The notes beneath the pieces are model-generated. The model was not told the DNA's origin. It did not search any database and was given only the letters and a program-made list of their open reading frames with translations. Positions 24,979-34,486 of a stretch of DNA of 64,000 bases are shown here, in pieces (positions within the stretch are counted from its first letter, which is position 1; each line of letters starts with the position of its first letter). The position numbers and the translations under genes are program-made. The DNA is from an uncultured Ruthenibacterium sp. Its GTDB lineage: Bacteria; Bacillota; Clostridia; Oscillospirales; Ruminococcaceae. Where the stretch lies: assembly GCA_944386565.1 (NCBI GenBank), contig CALXBO010000076.1, positions 1 through 64,000 of the forward strand, read 5' to 3'.

Positions 24979-26055
24979 ATGCAATTAAGTGAAACTTGGA
25001 TCGAGCTGCTGATCTCCTGCGGGCTCGGCTTGCTCGTTTTTGCCGTCGGTGCACTTTTGGCCTTCATCTGGAGAAAATGGATCGGACCGGCACTGATCAA
25101 AGCGGCGGAAAAACTGCATCAGGACGTTCTGGCTGAGATCGAACGGGCGTTTCTCAAACCGTTTTTCTACAGCATTCTTCTGATTTCTCTCTCCATTGCG
25201 CTGACTCTCCCGGAGCTGGATTTTCTTCGCAGCGCGCCCTGGCTTACGCTCCGCCAGAAATGCCTTGCCATCGGCATCATTGTTCTGCTCACGTGGGGCG
25301 CTCTCGGCGTCTGTCAGGTCATCCCGGCAATCATCCGGCGTTTCAGCGACCGCTTTGAACTCGGAACGGGAAAAGCATTTATCCGTTTTCTGACTTATTT
25401 GTGCCGGGTCGTTGTCATTCTGATTTCGATTTCCATTATTTTTGACGCCCTCGGATACAATATCAACGGTGTGCTGACAGGTCTCGGACTCGGCGGTCTG
25501 TCGTTTGCCCTGGCCGCACAGGAACTTCTGACGAATATCTTCGGCGGGTTTGTGCTTGTCATGGAGAAGCCGTTCGAGATCGGAGACTGGATCACAACTC
25601 CCGATACGGAAGGCACCGTAGAGGATATCGCTCTCCGCGCCACAAAAATACGGACAATCGAAGGAGCTCTGATGGTGGTTCCGAATTCAAAACTCGTCTC
25701 CGGAACGATTACGAATTCCGCCCGTATCAACCGCCGTCTCGGCCGCTTCACGCTCGGCATCGAGTATTCCACTCCTGTCGATGCCATCAAGGATGTCATC
25801 GCAGACCTGCGTGAAATGCTCTCCTCTCATCCGGATATTTATCCGGAAACGGTTCAGGTCCAGCTCTCTGAATTTGCAGCAAGTTCAATCAGCATTTACG
25901 TACAGTTCAACACGCGCACCGCCGATATCGTGAAACACCGTCTGATTCTGGAAGATGTCAATTTGAAGATCACGGCGATTCTCTCCAAGCACCACGTCAA
26001 CCTTGCGTTTCCTTCGCAGACAATCTATTTCTCGAAAGGGGGCAGTTCCGATTGA
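24979..26055 (+). CDS. Mechanosensitive ion channel, MscS family
   Basis: 358-residue pressure-safety channel. Three or four transmembrane helices occupy residues about 8-175. The pore-lining helix and beta domain follow: ALGYNINGVLTGLGLGGLSFALAAQ, then FGGFVLVMEKPFEIGDWI, EGTVEDIALRATKIRTIEG and VPNSKLVSGTITN, all conserved in MscS. The C-terminal alpha/beta part is complete. AAGGATG lies ahead of the ATG, and an extended -10 TGATATACT at 24937-24945 is a probable promoter. Its stop overlaps the TTG start of the next gene. Confidence 0.94.
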   Translation: MQLSETWIELLISCGLGLLVFAVGALLAFIWRKWIGPALIKAAEKLHQDVLAEIERAFLKPFFYSILLISLSIALTLPELDFLRSAPWLTLRQKCLAIGIIVLLTWGALGVCQVIPAIIRRFSDRFELGTGKAFIRFLTYLCRVVVILISISIIFDALGYNINGVLTGLGLGGLSFALAAQELLTNIFGGFVLVMEKPFEIGDWITTPDTEGTVEDIALRATKIRTIEGALMVVPNSKLVSGTITNSARINRRLGRFTLGIEYSTPVDAIKDVIADLREMLSSHPDIYPETVQVQLSEFAASSISIYVQFNTRTADIVKHRLILEDVNLKITAILSKHHVNLAFPSQTIYFSKGGSSD

Positions 26056-26708
26056 AGCGTCTTTGCCTGATTCTTTCTCTCAGTGCGCTGATTCTGCTCT
26101 CATCCTGCCGCATGTCTTCTCCCGGTTCTTCCTCCGTGGAATCCTCGGCCCCCGGCTCCGTCTCTTCCGATGTATCGTCCTCAAGTCTTCCGGCCTCGTC
26201 CTCCTCGGCAGTGTCATCCCAATCTGCCGTTTCCTCTTCCGAATCCGTACCGGTAGAATCGGAGACGGAATATCAGCTCTCAGTGACCACTTCGGGCGGA
26301 AATCCCGTGACACTTACGCTAAACGTGCCTTCATCCTGGCAGAACGACGGCTCCACAGTTTTTACGGACTCCGCATCGGGGATCAAATGCATGGAAGTTG
26401 CCGCTGTATATGAAATTACCGACTCCGCAAATCCAATCACCTCTGACATGGTCGCACCGTTCCAATCCGGTTACGAGGGCATGGAGGGCTTCAGTGATAT
26501 GATTCACGGCGTCTCCAGTGCCAACGGACGTCCGATGGAATACTACCGGACATCCAGTACACCGGACGGAGCCGACTTCACGTGGTATACTTTTTTCACA
26601 TTCTCGTATGATGATTCCTATGTTTATCAGCTACATTTCTTTACAACCGAACCGGATGCGGGCATCTATCCGTTTTTTGATGTGATTGCATCCGCGCATG
26701 CGGAATAA
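26052..26708 (+). CDS. Serine-rich lipoprotein of unknown function
   Basis: 218 residues. A signal peptide with lipobox ILLSSC (Cys about residue 19) is followed by a Ser-rich spacer (about 20-75) and a compact beta-rich domain with NPVTLTLNVPSSWQNDG and an aromatic C-terminal part (DFTWYTFFTF, SYVYQLHFF). It is probably anchored on the outer face of the membrane. The TTG start overlaps the mscS stop (TTGA), indicating coupled translation. Function unknown. Confidence 0.78.
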   Translation: MKRLCLILSLSALILLSSCRMSSPGSSSVESSAPGSVSSDVSSSSLPASSSSAVSSQSAVSSSESVPVESETEYQLSVTTSGGNPVTLTLNVPSSWQNDGSTVFTDSASGIKCMEVAAVYEITDSANPITSDMVAPFQSGYEGMEGFSDMIHGVSSANGRPMEYYRTSSTPDGADFTWYTFFTFSYDDSYVYQLHFFTTEPDAGIYPFFDVIASAHAE

Positions 26709-26732
26709 AACGACCGGGAGGACTGCGGTATT

Positions 26733-27860
26733 ATGTTTCAATCGGCACAATCTCGCCGTGCATATCTTGTGATGATTTTTGACGGCCTGTGCGCTTCCAG
26801 CGCCAGTGTGATCCTTCCGCTTTTGCGGGAGAATTACGATATTCCATATCAGATTGCGGGACTGCTTCTGGCTTTTCTGAGCATCGGCAATCTGGCTTCT
26901 GCATTGCTTTGCGGCTTTCTTCCCCGCTGGTGGGGCGTACGAAAAACAGCTCTGGTCTTTACCTCCGGAATGTTTCTCGGATATCTTCTGCTCAGCATCT
27001 CCGGGCTCCCGGTATTCCTGCTTCTCGGATTTCTCTTGATCGGGCTCGGCAAGGGCAGCAGCATGAATCATGCAACGGTCATTACCGGAGCCGAGGTAGA
27101 AGATAAAACCAAAAGCGTTAATCTGATCAACGCCCTGTTTGCAGTCGGCAGTCTGCTGGCTCCGCTTGTTTATCTTGTTTCCGGGCGTATCCCGGTATGG
27201 AATGCCCCGGTCATTGCCCTGACGATCTCCGGGGCCATTGTCTGGTTCATGTTCTGCACGATGGGAATTGATAAGTCCCGCCGGGCAGGAGCGCAGAAAG
27301 ATGATCTGAGCTTTCTGAAAGACCGTCACTTCTGGTTTACCACGGCGTTTCTGTTCGGGGCTCAGTGCGTTGAAATCAGCGTCACGGGATGGCTCGTGAC
27401 CTATTTTAAAGATCAGGGAATTCTGAGCGCCGGACTCAGCGAGTGGACCGTCACCGTAATCTGGGGCGCCATGCTCATCGGACGGTTGCTGTACGCCTTT
27501 GTCCTTCCCTCCTCCAGCCGTCTGCGTTCGCTTTTCCTGATCAGTTGCGCTTGCATCGTCACCTATTCCATGCTCCTCTTTTCGTCTTCCGGTATTGCCG
27601 CGCTCGTCAGTCTGTTCCTGTTCGGGCTGTCCATCTCCGGTTGCTACCCCATTGCGATCGCCACAGCAAACAAAACACTCAGCAATGCCTCCGTCGGCGT
27701 GCTTCTTCCGGTCGCCGGCATCGGGGCGATTGTCATGCCTTACATCACGGGTGCCGTCGCGCAGGAAGTCGGCATTCACGGAGGAATGATGTGCTCGTTT
27801 GCAGCCATCGGCATCATGTTGGTTTTCTCCTTTCTCATGCGCCGTTCTCAGAACGCATAA
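26733..27860 (+). CDS. Major facilitator superfamily transporter
   Basis: 375 residues with about twelve transmembrane helices, resembling the sugar-porter FHS/FucP side of the MFS: an N-terminal half with RRAYLVMIFDGLCAS, a mid-chain VNLINALFAVGSLLAPLVYLVSGR, and a C-terminal half with VTGWLVTYF and GCYPIAIATANKTL. GGGAGG precedes the ATG. It is third in a plus-strand run with mscS and the lipoprotein. The substrate is not determined. Confidence 0.85.
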   Translation: MFQSAQSRRAYLVMIFDGLCASSASVILPLLRENYDIPYQIAGLLLAFLSIGNLASALLCGFLPRWWGVRKTALVFTSGMFLGYLLLSISGLPVFLLLGFLLIGLGKGSSMNHATVITGAEVEDKTKSVNLINALFAVGSLLAPLVYLVSGRIPVWNAPVIALTISGAIVWFMFCTMGIDKSRRAGAQKDDLSFLKDRHFWFTTAFLFGAQCVEISVTGWLVTYFKDQGILSAGLSEWTVTVIWGAMLIGRLLYAFVLPSSSRLRSLFLISCACIVTYSMLLFSSSGIAALVSLFLFGLSISGCYPIAIATANKTLSNASVGVLLPVAGIGAIVMPYITGAVAQEVGIHGGMMCSFAAIGIMLVFSFLMRRSQNA

Positions 27861-27896
27861 AAAAATGCTCTGCGATTTCGAATCGCAGAGCATTTT
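27861..27896. terminator. Bidirectional terminator between MFS gene and ABC permease
   Basis: AAAAATGCTCTGCGATT-TCG-AATCGCAGAGCATTTT, a near-perfect hairpin between convergent genes. Confidence 0.92.
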
Positions 27897-27913
27897 CTTT
27901 TTCGTGTGCTCGA

Positions 27914-28555
27914 TCAATACTCTTTGGTGCGATAGATTCTGACAGCCAACAGAAACGACACCACGCACAGCACGACCATGACCAGTAAGGTAATCAAAAC
28001 AATTAACGGCCAGTTAAGGCTTTCCCACGAAATTCCCCCAAACAGCGTGTCCCACATGCTTCCTACCCAAATCACGGCAACAAAGGGAACAATGAAGAGA
28101 ATCGTCATGGCCATCCTGCCGCGCTCCGCTCCGATCTTGTAGAAAATCGGAAGGCTGATGATCCCGACGAACGTATAGACCACCGCAACGGCAAGAAAGA
28201 CGCCCAGTGTTTCAGTGGCCGGATTTCCAAACAGCAAAACATCTCCGCACATTGAGATCAGAGCTGTCACAGAACCCAGTCCCCATATTCCGATCAGAAG
28301 CAAAAGTCCGCGGGCCCCCACAACGCTGACCGGCTTCACTGGTGTCGTGCAGGCATACGCGTCCCAGCATGAAGACGCATCGACCGAAAATGCACTCATG
28401 TATATCATCATGGCGTACATCATCATCATGGTTGAGAAAAAACTCATATTTTGCAAAGCGAGCGCGAGGATCAGGTACAAAACAATCATCAGGAAAATCT
28501 GCTTTTTGAAATACGAACGCAGTGAATAGTAATCCTTTAACAGCATGCCAAGCAT
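27914..28555 (-). CDS. ABC-2 type permease of the GntR-controlled ABC module
   Basis: About 213 residues with six hydrophobic helices, of the ABC-2 family that pairs with YtrB-like ATPases. It begins MLGMLLKDYYSLRSYFKKQ and includes FFSTMMMMYAMMIYMSAFSVD and a C-terminal VCVVSFLLAVRIYR. ATG 28555 lies about 7 bases after GGGGGAG. It directly follows the ATPase gene. Such modules often respond to cell-envelope stress, but the substrate here is unknown. Confidence 0.85.
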   Translation of the reverse strand: MLGMLLKDYYSLRSYFKKQIFLMIVLYLILALALQNMSFFSTMMMMYAMMIYMSAFSVDASSCWDAYACTTPVKPVSVVGARGLLLLIGIWGLGSVTALISMCGDVLLFGNPATETLGVFLAVAVVYTFVGIISLPIFYKIGAERGRMAMTILFIVPFVAVIWVGSMWDTLFGGISWESLNWPLIVLITLLVMVVLCVVSFLLAVRIYRTKEY

Positions 28556-28556
28556 T

Positions 28557-29417
28557 TCACTGCTCCCCCTTTGCAAAAAATGTCATAATATCGTCAATAC
28601 TTGCACTTTCGCACAACACCGACGGAAATGCGGCGCGCACTTCCGTCGCATTGTCCACCAGAATCTCGACGTCAAATTTCGTATCTCTGCGTCCGACGGC
28701 TCCGGCAACTTCCATGATTTCCGGCAACTGCTCCTTGCTGCACTTAAGCACGGCAAACTGCTGGAGCATATCGTCTTTGGACATGGAAAACACGATCCTG
28801 CCTTCATGAATGAACACGATATAATCTGCGATTTTCTCCAGATCACTTGTGATATGACTGGAGAGCAGGATGCTGTGCCGTTCGTCCTGAATAAAGTCCA
28901 GAAACAAGTCCAGCATATCGCTCCGTACTACCGGGTCCAGACCGCTTGTCGGTTCATCCAGGATCAAAAGCTTCGGGTGATGCGAAAGCGCTGTGATAAT
29001 GCGAAGCTTCACACGCATTCCCTTGGAAAAATCCTTGTACGGTTTCTTCATCGGGATATCGAACCGGCGGCAGTATTCCTGAAACAGCCCCCGGTCCCAG
29101 TTGTGATACATCCGTGCGCACACGTTGCTGATATCGGCCGGTCGAAGCATCTCAAAGAAAAAGCCGGTATCCATCACAACTCCCACGTCCTCGCTTGCGT
29201 TTCGCCTCTGCTGCTCGGGTGTACTGCCCAGAATGCTCACTTCCCCGCCGTCCGCGTGTGCGATTCCCAATATGGATTTGATCGTGGTCGTCTTGCCCGC
29301 TCCGTTCTCGCCGATGAAGCCGACAATAGCACCCTCCGGAACGTTGAACGTGACGTCTTTCAATGCAAAGTCTTTGTACTGTTTGTTCAGACCGCGAATT
29401 TCGATCGCGTTTTCCAT
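28557..29417 (-). CDS. ABC transporter ATPase of the GntR-controlled module
   Basis: 286 residues: Walker A GENGAGKTTTIKSI near residue 36, signature FSKGMRVKLRI (a degenerate Ser-Lys-Gly form seen in YtrB-like ATPases), Walker B LLILDEPTSGLD and H-loop LSSHITSDLE, followed by a C-terminal extension. ATG 29417 is 8 bases after AAGGAGA; upstream in-frame codons cover the regulator gene and are not used. It lies between the regulator and the permease, which are probably one transcript. Confidence 0.93.
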   Translation of the reverse strand: MENAIEIRGLNKQYKDFALKDVTFNVPEGAIVGFIGENGAGKTTTIKSILGIAHADGGEVSILGSTPEQQRRNASEDVGVVMDTGFFFEMLRPADISNVCARMYHNWDRGLFQEYCRRFDIPMKKPYKDFSKGMRVKLRIITALSHHPKLLILDEPTSGLDPVVRSDMLDLFLDFIQDERHSILLSSHITSDLEKIADYIVFIHEGRIVFSMSKDDMLQQFAVLKCSKEQLPEIMEVAGAVGRRDTKFDVEILVDNATEVRAAFPSVLCESASIDDIMTFFAKGEQ

Positions 29418-29421
29418 AAGC

Positions 29422-29796
29422 TCAGTCTCCTTCCAAGAGCATTTCCAATGCAGAACGCACATCCTGTGAAGCAATCCCGCTTCGTCTGGCAATCTGCACC
29501 GCGCTCTCCAGTGCTTCCTCCATCCGGCGAAGCGCTTCTTCGCGCAGCAATTCCGAATTGCGCTGCGCCACAAAACTTCCCTTGCCCGGAACGGTCTCGA
29601 TAAACCCTTCCCGTTCCAGCTCTTCAAAGGCGCGTTTTGTCGTGATCACACTGATCCGCAGTTCCTTTGCCAGCATACGGATGCTCGGCAGGGCGTCCCC
29701 TGACCGAAGTTCTCCCGCAAGCACTGCATTTTTGATTTGCTCCTTGATCTGATCGTAGATCGGCTTTTCGCCGGTGTTGCTGATAATAATATTCAT
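29422..29796 (-). CDS. GntR-family repressor, YtrA subfamily
   Basis: 124 residues: an N-terminal winged helix (IYDQIKEQIKNAVLAGEL, LPSIRMLAKELRISVITTKRAFEELEREGFI) and a very short C-terminal helical tail, which is the YtrA layout. ATG 29796 follows GGGGGA. The gene leads the ABC module and sits directly below a perfect 15-bp inverted repeat overlapping its own promoter, so autorepression with induction of the ABC genes is the natural reading. Confidence 0.93.
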   Translation of the reverse strand: MNIIISNTGEKPIYDQIKEQIKNAVLAGELRSGDALPSIRMLAKELRISVITTKRAFEELEREGFIETVPGKGSFVAQRNSELLREEALRRMEEALESAVQIARRSGIASQDVRSALEMLLEGD

Positions 29797-29815
29797 AGGG
29801 TCCCCCATTACAGAT

Positions 29816-29868
29816 AACGCGTATATACTGTATATATTATATATACACAGTATATACGCGTTTGTCAA
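29816..29868 (-). promoter_or_regulatory. Promoter and palindromic operator of the GntR-ABC operon
   Basis: Minus-strand TTGACA (29863-29868), 17-base spacer, TATATA (29840-29845). Perfect 15-bp arms AACGCGTATATACTG (29816-29830) and CAGTATATACGCGTT (29848-29862) flank the -10, separated by 17 bases. One arm nearly fills the -35/-10 spacer and the other covers the expected transcription start, so a bound dimer pair would block polymerase. Confidence 0.85.
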
Positions 29869-29880
29869 TAGATTTTCAAA

Positions 29881-29914
29881 AAAAGATCCGCAGTTTCACC
29901 GCGGATCTTTTTTA
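29881..29914 (-). terminator. tyrS terminator
   Basis: Minus-strand AAAAGATCCGCGG-TGAAA-CTGCGGATCTTTTTTT, just after the tyrS stop. Confidence 0.9.
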
Positions 29915-29921
29915 TTACAGA

Positions 29922-31145
29922 TTAAAGAGAAATCTTGTGATACACTTTCTTTCCCTTCTTGACAACGACTCCCGCGCGGAGTGCATCCATCGGAATCATC
30001 GCCGTGGGATCGGAAACTTTTTCTCCGTCAACGGAAATACCTCCCTGCTGGACAAGACGGCGCGCTTCGCCCTTGCTCGGCGCAAGACCGGCTGCGACAA
30101 GCGCATCCAGAATTCCGATGCCGTTTTCCGAGAGCGCAGCGGAATCAAGCACCGTCGTAGGCATATGCTCGGCATCTGCCTGTCCGCCGAAGAGGCTCTG
30201 CGCCGTGGAGAGTGCCTTATCGGCATCCTCTTTGGAGTGAACCAGACGTGTCAGCTCGTATGCAAGAAGTTCCTTCGCACGGTTGATGTCGCGGCCATTG
30301 GTCATATCAATGGCCTCAATGTCCTTCACGGGGACATCCGTCAGAAGTTTCAGGCAATTCTGAACTTCCGCATCGTCGATATTGCGCCAGTACTGGAAGA
30401 ACTCGTACGGAGTCGTCTTTTCGGGATCAAGCCACACGGCGCCCTTTTCCGTCTTGCCCATCTTCTTGCCCTCACGGGTGGTGAGCAGCGTAAACGTCAT
30501 ACCGTACACTTCGCGCTGATCGCAGCGGCGGTTCAGCTCAACGCCGCCGATGATGTTCGACCACTGGTCGTTGCCGCCGAACTCCATGCGGCAGTTGTAA
30601 TCGCGCGCCAGCTTTAAAAAGTCATAGCTCTGCATCAGCATGTAATTGAACTCGATGAACGACAGTCCGCGCTCCAGACGCGTTTTGAAGCACTCAGCCG
30701 TCAGCATTTTATTGACGGAGAAATGCACACCGATCTCGCGGAGAAAGTCAATGTAATTCAGATTCAAAAGCCAGTCAGCATTGTTCAAAAAGATGGCTTT
30801 GCCGTCCGACACGTCAATAAACTTGCTCATCTGCTTTTTGAAGCGCTCGGCGTTTGCCGCAATCTGCTCCTTCGACAGCATTTTGCGCATATCGGTCTTT
30901 CCGGTCGGATCACCAACCATCGTCGTGCCGCCGCCCAGCAGAACGATCGGGCGGTGCCCCGCACGCTGCATGTGGCGCATAATGATGAGCTGCATGAAGT
31001 GACCGACGTGCAGGCTGTCCGCCGTAGGATCGAATCCCGTGTAGAATGTCACCTTTTCGCTGCCGAGAATCGAGCGCACCTTTTCCTCGTCTGTTACCTG
31101 AGCGATCAGACCGCGCTCTTTGAACAGATCAAATACGTTTTCCAT
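29922..31145 (-). CDS. tyrS: Tyrosine--tRNA ligase
   Basis: 407-residue class I synthetase. The HIGH-like motif is DSLHVGHFM near residue 45, the Tyr-binding region is [18 protein letters not shown], and the KMSKS loop is [13 protein letters not shown] near 230. A C-terminal S4 RNA-binding domain runs through [16 protein letters not shown]. It is the TyrRS form with the S4 tail. It stands behind a tyrosine-specific T-box with its own promoter. Confidence 0.97.
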   Translation of the reverse strand: MENVFDLFKERGLIAQVTDEEKVRSILGSEKVTFYTGFDPTADSLHVGHFMQLIIMRHMQRAGHRPIVLLGGGTTMVGDPTGKTDMRKMLSKEQIAANAERFKKQMSKFIDVSDGKAIFLNNADWLLNLNYIDFLREIGVHFSVNKMLTAECFKTRLERGLSFIEFNYMLMQSYDFLKLARDYNCRMEFGGNDQWSNIIGGVELNRRCDQREVYGMTFTLLTTREGKKMGKTEKGAVWLDPEKTTPYEFFQYWRNIDDAEVQNCLKLLTDVPVKDIEAIDMTNGRDINRAKELLAYELTRLVHSKEDADKALSTAQSLFGGQADAEHMPTTVLDSAALSENGIGILDALVAAGLAPSKGEARRLVQQGGISVDGEKVSDPTAMIPMDALRAGVVVKKGKKVYHKISL

Positions 31146-31179
31146 TTACCAGTTCCCCTTTCGTTTGTACGGCAAAGAG

Positions 31180-31450
31180 GCATACAAAAAGCCCTCTGCC
31201 AAATGAAAATTTGGCAGAGGGCGAAAATCCGCGGTACCACCTCTGTTCGCCGCCGCCTCACGGCTGACGGCCTCACTGTGTCTGTCAACACATTGCGCTT
31301 TAACGGGCGCACCCGTCACGTCCTACTTGAAACAAATTCGTTCAGCGTGCCGCTCCGAGATGTATTCGTCCCGCCCTTGCGCTCCCCTTTGCAGCAAACA
31401 GGGTCTCTCTGTGCCGCCGGATACAGGATTACTGGTTCTCATCAACGCAT
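31180..31450 (-). promoter_or_regulatory. T-box leader of tyrS, tyrosine specifier TAC
   Basis: The minus strand has the AGTA motif (around 31430), specifier loop GAA-TAC-ATCTCGGAGC with TAC at 31362-31364, the T-box AGGTGGTACCGCGG (31229-31242) and a terminator GCCCTCTGCCAAAT/ATTTGGCAGAGGGCTTTTT (31191-31222). TAC is a tyrosine codon and fits the gene. Confidence 0.96.
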
Positions 31451-31462
31451 TTAACTTTGCTT

Positions 31463-31491
31463 ACTATAGCAAATCCCCATCGCTTTGTCAA
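31463..31491 (-). promoter_or_regulatory. Promoter of the tyrS T-box transcript
   Basis: Minus-strand TTGACA (31486-31491), 17-base spacer, TATAGT (31463-31468). The -35 overlaps the last codons of recN. Confidence 0.85.
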
Positions 31492-33152
31492 GCATGCGCC
31501 GCACGCAGCATTTCCCGCGCATTCGCGAGTGACAGCTCCGTCACTTTGTCGCCGGAAATCATTGCCGCGAGGACAGAGGCCCGCGCGTCATTGTCCAGTT
31601 CAGTGATTTGAGTAAAGGTGCGTCCGTCGCGAACCTGCTTTTCAATCAGGAGATGCGTGTCGGCAAGCGCCGCAATCTGCGCCGTATGCGTGATACAGAT
31701 CACCTGCCGCCCCTTGGAAGTCTGATGGAGCTTCTCTCCGATGCGCGCTGCGGCAAGGCCGGACACGCCGGTGTCGATTTCGTCGTAAATGACCGTTCCG
31801 ATCTCGTCTTTGTCAGCCATCGCACTCTTCAGCGCGAGCATGATGCGGGACAATTCACCGCCGGAAGCCACTTTTCCGAGCGGACGCGGTTCCTCGCCCG
31901 CATTGGCGGAAACCAGGAACTCCACACTGTCCTGACCGGCGCCGGCCAAAGGTCCCTTTTTGTGCGACAGAACAAACCGGACATTCGGCATGTTCAAAAA
32001 CGCGAGAGCCTGTGTAACCTCGGCATTCATGGATTCAAATGCATCCAGACGAGTCTGTGTCAGACGATCCGCCAAAGCCCTGGCCTGTTCGTACAGAGCC
32101 GTCTGCTGTTCGTACAGAACTTCCAGCCTCTCTTCGCTGGACTCGATCCCGTCGAGTTCGCGGCGTGCCTGCTCCGCGTATGTCAGAATTTCGGTCTCAT
32201 CCTCGCCGTATTTCTGCTTGAGGCGATAGAGCAAATCCAGCCTCTCTTCGATCTGGTCGAGCTCACCCGGATCAAAGTCGCCTGCTTCCATCTGAGACGC
32301 GATTTCGGACGCCGCGTCTCGGGCGGTGTAGTAGAGCTCATTGACGCGGTCGCAAAGTGCTCCGAACTCGACAGAAAGGTTTCGGATCTGTTCCAGCGCC
32401 GCCGATGCCGCGCCGAGGAGTCCCGCCGCACCTTCCGCATCGTCGCCGCCGTTCATCGCTTCGTATGCCGTTCCGAGCTGCTGTGCAATGCTCTGCGCGT
32501 GGCGGATTCTTGTTCGTCTCTCGAGCAGCGTCTCTTCTTCGCCCGAAGAAAGGTGCGCGTCCTCAATTTCCTGAATCTGATAGCGCAAAAGCTCCGCACG
32601 CTTCTCTTTCTGTTCCTCATCGACATTCAGCCTGTCGATTTCTTTCTTTACACCGCAGAGCTCGCGGTATACGCGGTAATACTCACCGTGCAGATCCTGA
32701 TTTTCCGCAAAGAGATCCAAAAGCGCCAGATGCCGCGCCGGGTTCACGAGGTCGTGGCTGTCGTTTTGCCCGTGAATTGCAATCAGCCCGCTGCACAGTT
32801 CGCGCACCGCCGTTCCGGTCGCCGGCAATCCGTTGATGCGGAACACACTTTTTCCCTCGGCGGAGATTTCGCGGTAGAGCATCAGTTCATCCGAATCGCC
32901 ATATCCCGCGTCGGCTGCCTGCTTTGCCGCTGACGCAGGAAGTTCCCGAAAAATCGCACGGATCACAGCTTTCTGTGCACCTGTCCGGACAAGTTCCCGG
33001 GAAGTGCGGCTTCCGAGGATCGCCATGATTGAATCGATCAGGATGGATTTGCCCGCACCGGTTTCGCCCGTCAGCACATTCAGCCCCCGCCTGAAATGGA
33101 CGGAGGCTTTTTCGATCACAGCCACATTTTCAATTTGGAGCTCACACAGCAC
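31488..33152 (-). CDS. recN: DNA repair protein RecN
   Basis: 554-residue SMC-like ATPase for double-strand-break repair. N-terminal Walker A TGETGAGKSILIDS, a long central coiled coil with Glu/Arg/Leu-rich heptads (about 150-370), and a C-terminal half with signature-like VASGGELSRIMLALK, Walker B TVIYDEIDTGVSGLAA and CITHTAQIAA. Its start is GTG 33152, about 8 bases after GGAGAG. It ends the long minus-strand run, next to argR as in many Firmicutes. Confidence 0.96.
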   Translation of the reverse strand: MLCELQIENVAVIEKASVHFRRGLNVLTGETGAGKSILIDSIMAILGSRTSRELVRTGAQKAVIRAIFRELPASAAKQAADAGYGDSDELMLYREISAEGKSVFRINGLPATGTAVRELCSGLIAIHGQNDSHDLVNPARHLALLDLFAENQDLHGEYYRVYRELCGVKKEIDRLNVDEEQKEKRAELLRYQIQEIEDAHLSSGEEETLLERRTRIRHAQSIAQQLGTAYEAMNGGDDAEGAAGLLGAASAALEQIRNLSVEFGALCDRVNELYYTARDAASEIASQMEAGDFDPGELDQIEERLDLLYRLKQKYGEDETEILTYAEQARRELDGIESSEERLEVLYEQQTALYEQARALADRLTQTRLDAFESMNAEVTQALAFLNMPNVRFVLSHKKGPLAGAGQDSVEFLVSANAGEEPRPLGKVASGGELSRIMLALKSAMADKDEIGTVIYDEIDTGVSGLAAARIGEKLHQTSKGRQVICITHTAQIAALADTHLLIEKQVRDGRTFTQITELDNDARASVLAAMISGDKVTELSLANAREMLRAAHA

Positions 33153-33170
33153 GAGGCTTCTCTCCTTTGC

Positions 33171-33629
33171 TCAGTTCGCGGCGTATTTGCTGATTTCCTT
33201 TGTGATTGCTTTGGCCGCTTCTTCCGAACGCATCAGAATCATAAACGTGTCATCGCCGGAAAGAGTTCCGACCACGTCGTTCCACACCATCGCGTCAAAC
33301 ACTTCACACGCTGCATTCGCCATGCCGGTATAGCATTTCACGAGCACCAGATGCCCCGCACTGTCCGCGCGGATCACAGACTCGCGGAAAATCGTCTGAA
33401 ACCGTCCGGGGGTATGTGCAGTCTTGGTTGCATTGGCAGCGGCGACATAACGGTATCTTCCGTCACCCGTTGCAGCTTTGATCAACCCCAACTCACGAAT
33501 GTCCCGCGAAACCGTCGCCTGTGTGACGGCAAATCCACACTCCTTCAGTTGCTGGAGCAGTTCCTCCTGACGGTCGATTGATTTACTTTCGATCAATTCC
33601 AGTATTTTGGCATGGCGCGCATTTTTCAA
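33171..33629 (-). CDS. argR: Arginine repressor ArgR
   Basis: 152-residue hexameric regulator. The N-terminal winged helix has ECGFAVTQATVSRDIRELGLIK, and the C-terminal arginine-binding/oligomer domain contains GMANAACEVFDAM and GTLSGDDTFMIL. It represses arginine synthesis when arginine is high. It is placed between nadK and recN, the usual Firmicutes neighbourhood. The start is TTG 33629, 6 bases after AAGGTGA. Confidence 0.95.
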   Translation of the reverse strand: MKNARHAKILELIESKSIDRQEELLQQLKECGFAVTQATVSRDIRELGLIKAATGDGRYRYVAAANATKTAHTPGRFQTIFRESVIRADSAGHLVLVKCYTGMANAACEVFDAMVWNDVVGTLSGDDTFMILMRSEEAAKAITKEISKYAAN

Positions 33630-33635
33630 AGCCGC

Positions 33636-34481
33636 TCACCTTCCTTTCAGTTTTTTATCGATTGCTTCAAATTGATCTGCTTCATTGAAACATACAAGTT
33701 CTATTGTCTGATCCGACAGTGCAACATCGATCACATCGCCGGTAAACAGATTCTCTTCACTGCACCCGTCGCAGCTCATAACCGCCGCCTCCTGTTCGGG
33801 CGCATGGATCTGGACGCGGAGCTTTCTTCCGGCGGAAAAAACCATGGCAGGACTCCGCATACTGTGTGCGCAAATGGGAGTCATGACGATGCCTGCAATT
33901 CGGGCATCCAGAATCGGCCCTCCCGCCGACAGCGAATAAGCCGTCGAGCCGGTAGGCGTCGCCAGAATCACACCGTCCCCCTGATATCGGTTGACAGGGA
34001 TGCCGTCGCAATAAACGCTGATTTCGATGGTCTGGGATACCGCACGCTTTGCAATGACCAGATCATTCAGCGCCGTATGACAGCGGGCATTTTTTCCGTG
34101 AAGCTCCGCCCGGAGCATGTTGCGGCGGTCGAGCGTATAATCACCAGCCGGAAGCCGCCGCAGCTTATCCAGCTCGTAGGATTCCACCGTCGCCAGAAAT
34201 CCCATACGCCCCAGATTCACGCCGACGAGCGGGATTCCCCTTCCCAGACTTCTCCGGGCCGCATGGAGAATCGTTCCGTCGCCGCCGACCGTCACAATGA
34301 TGTCGCTCCGGTCCAGCGCTGTTTTTTCCGTCACAAGTTCGGCGGTGCCGTCGCTCTCTTCACACACTTCTTCAGAACAGCATACAACGTCCGCTCCGCT
34401 CTGTGAAAGAATCTGAGCCGCCCTTGCCGCGACTGCGTGCGACTGCGGCTTTTTCGGATTTGCAATCAGATAAACGGTCAT
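33636..34481 (-). CDS. nadK: NAD kinase
   Basis: 281-residue enzyme that phosphorylates NAD to NADP. The GGDGTILHAAR motif is near residue 60, and the second NAD-site motif is ATPTGSTAYSLSAGGPI. ATG 34481 lies 6 bases after AAGGTGA, chosen over an upstream GTG at 34490 that overlaps that site. It starts 5 bases after the tlyA stop. Confidence 0.95.
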   Translation of the reverse strand: MTVYLIANPKKPQSHAVAARAAQILSQSGADVVCCSEEVCEESDGTAELVTEKTALDRSDIIVTVGGDGTILHAARRSLGRGIPLVGVNLGRMGFLATVESYELDKLRRLPAGDYTLDRRNMLRAELHGKNARCHTALNDLVIAKRAVSQTIEISVYCDGIPVNRYQGDGVILATPTGSTAYSLSAGGPILDARIAGIVMTPICAHSMRSPAMVFSAGRKLRVQIHAPEQEAAVMSCDGCSEENLFTGDVIDVALSDQTIELVCFNEADQFEAIDKKLKGR

Positions 34482-34486
34482 ACCTC

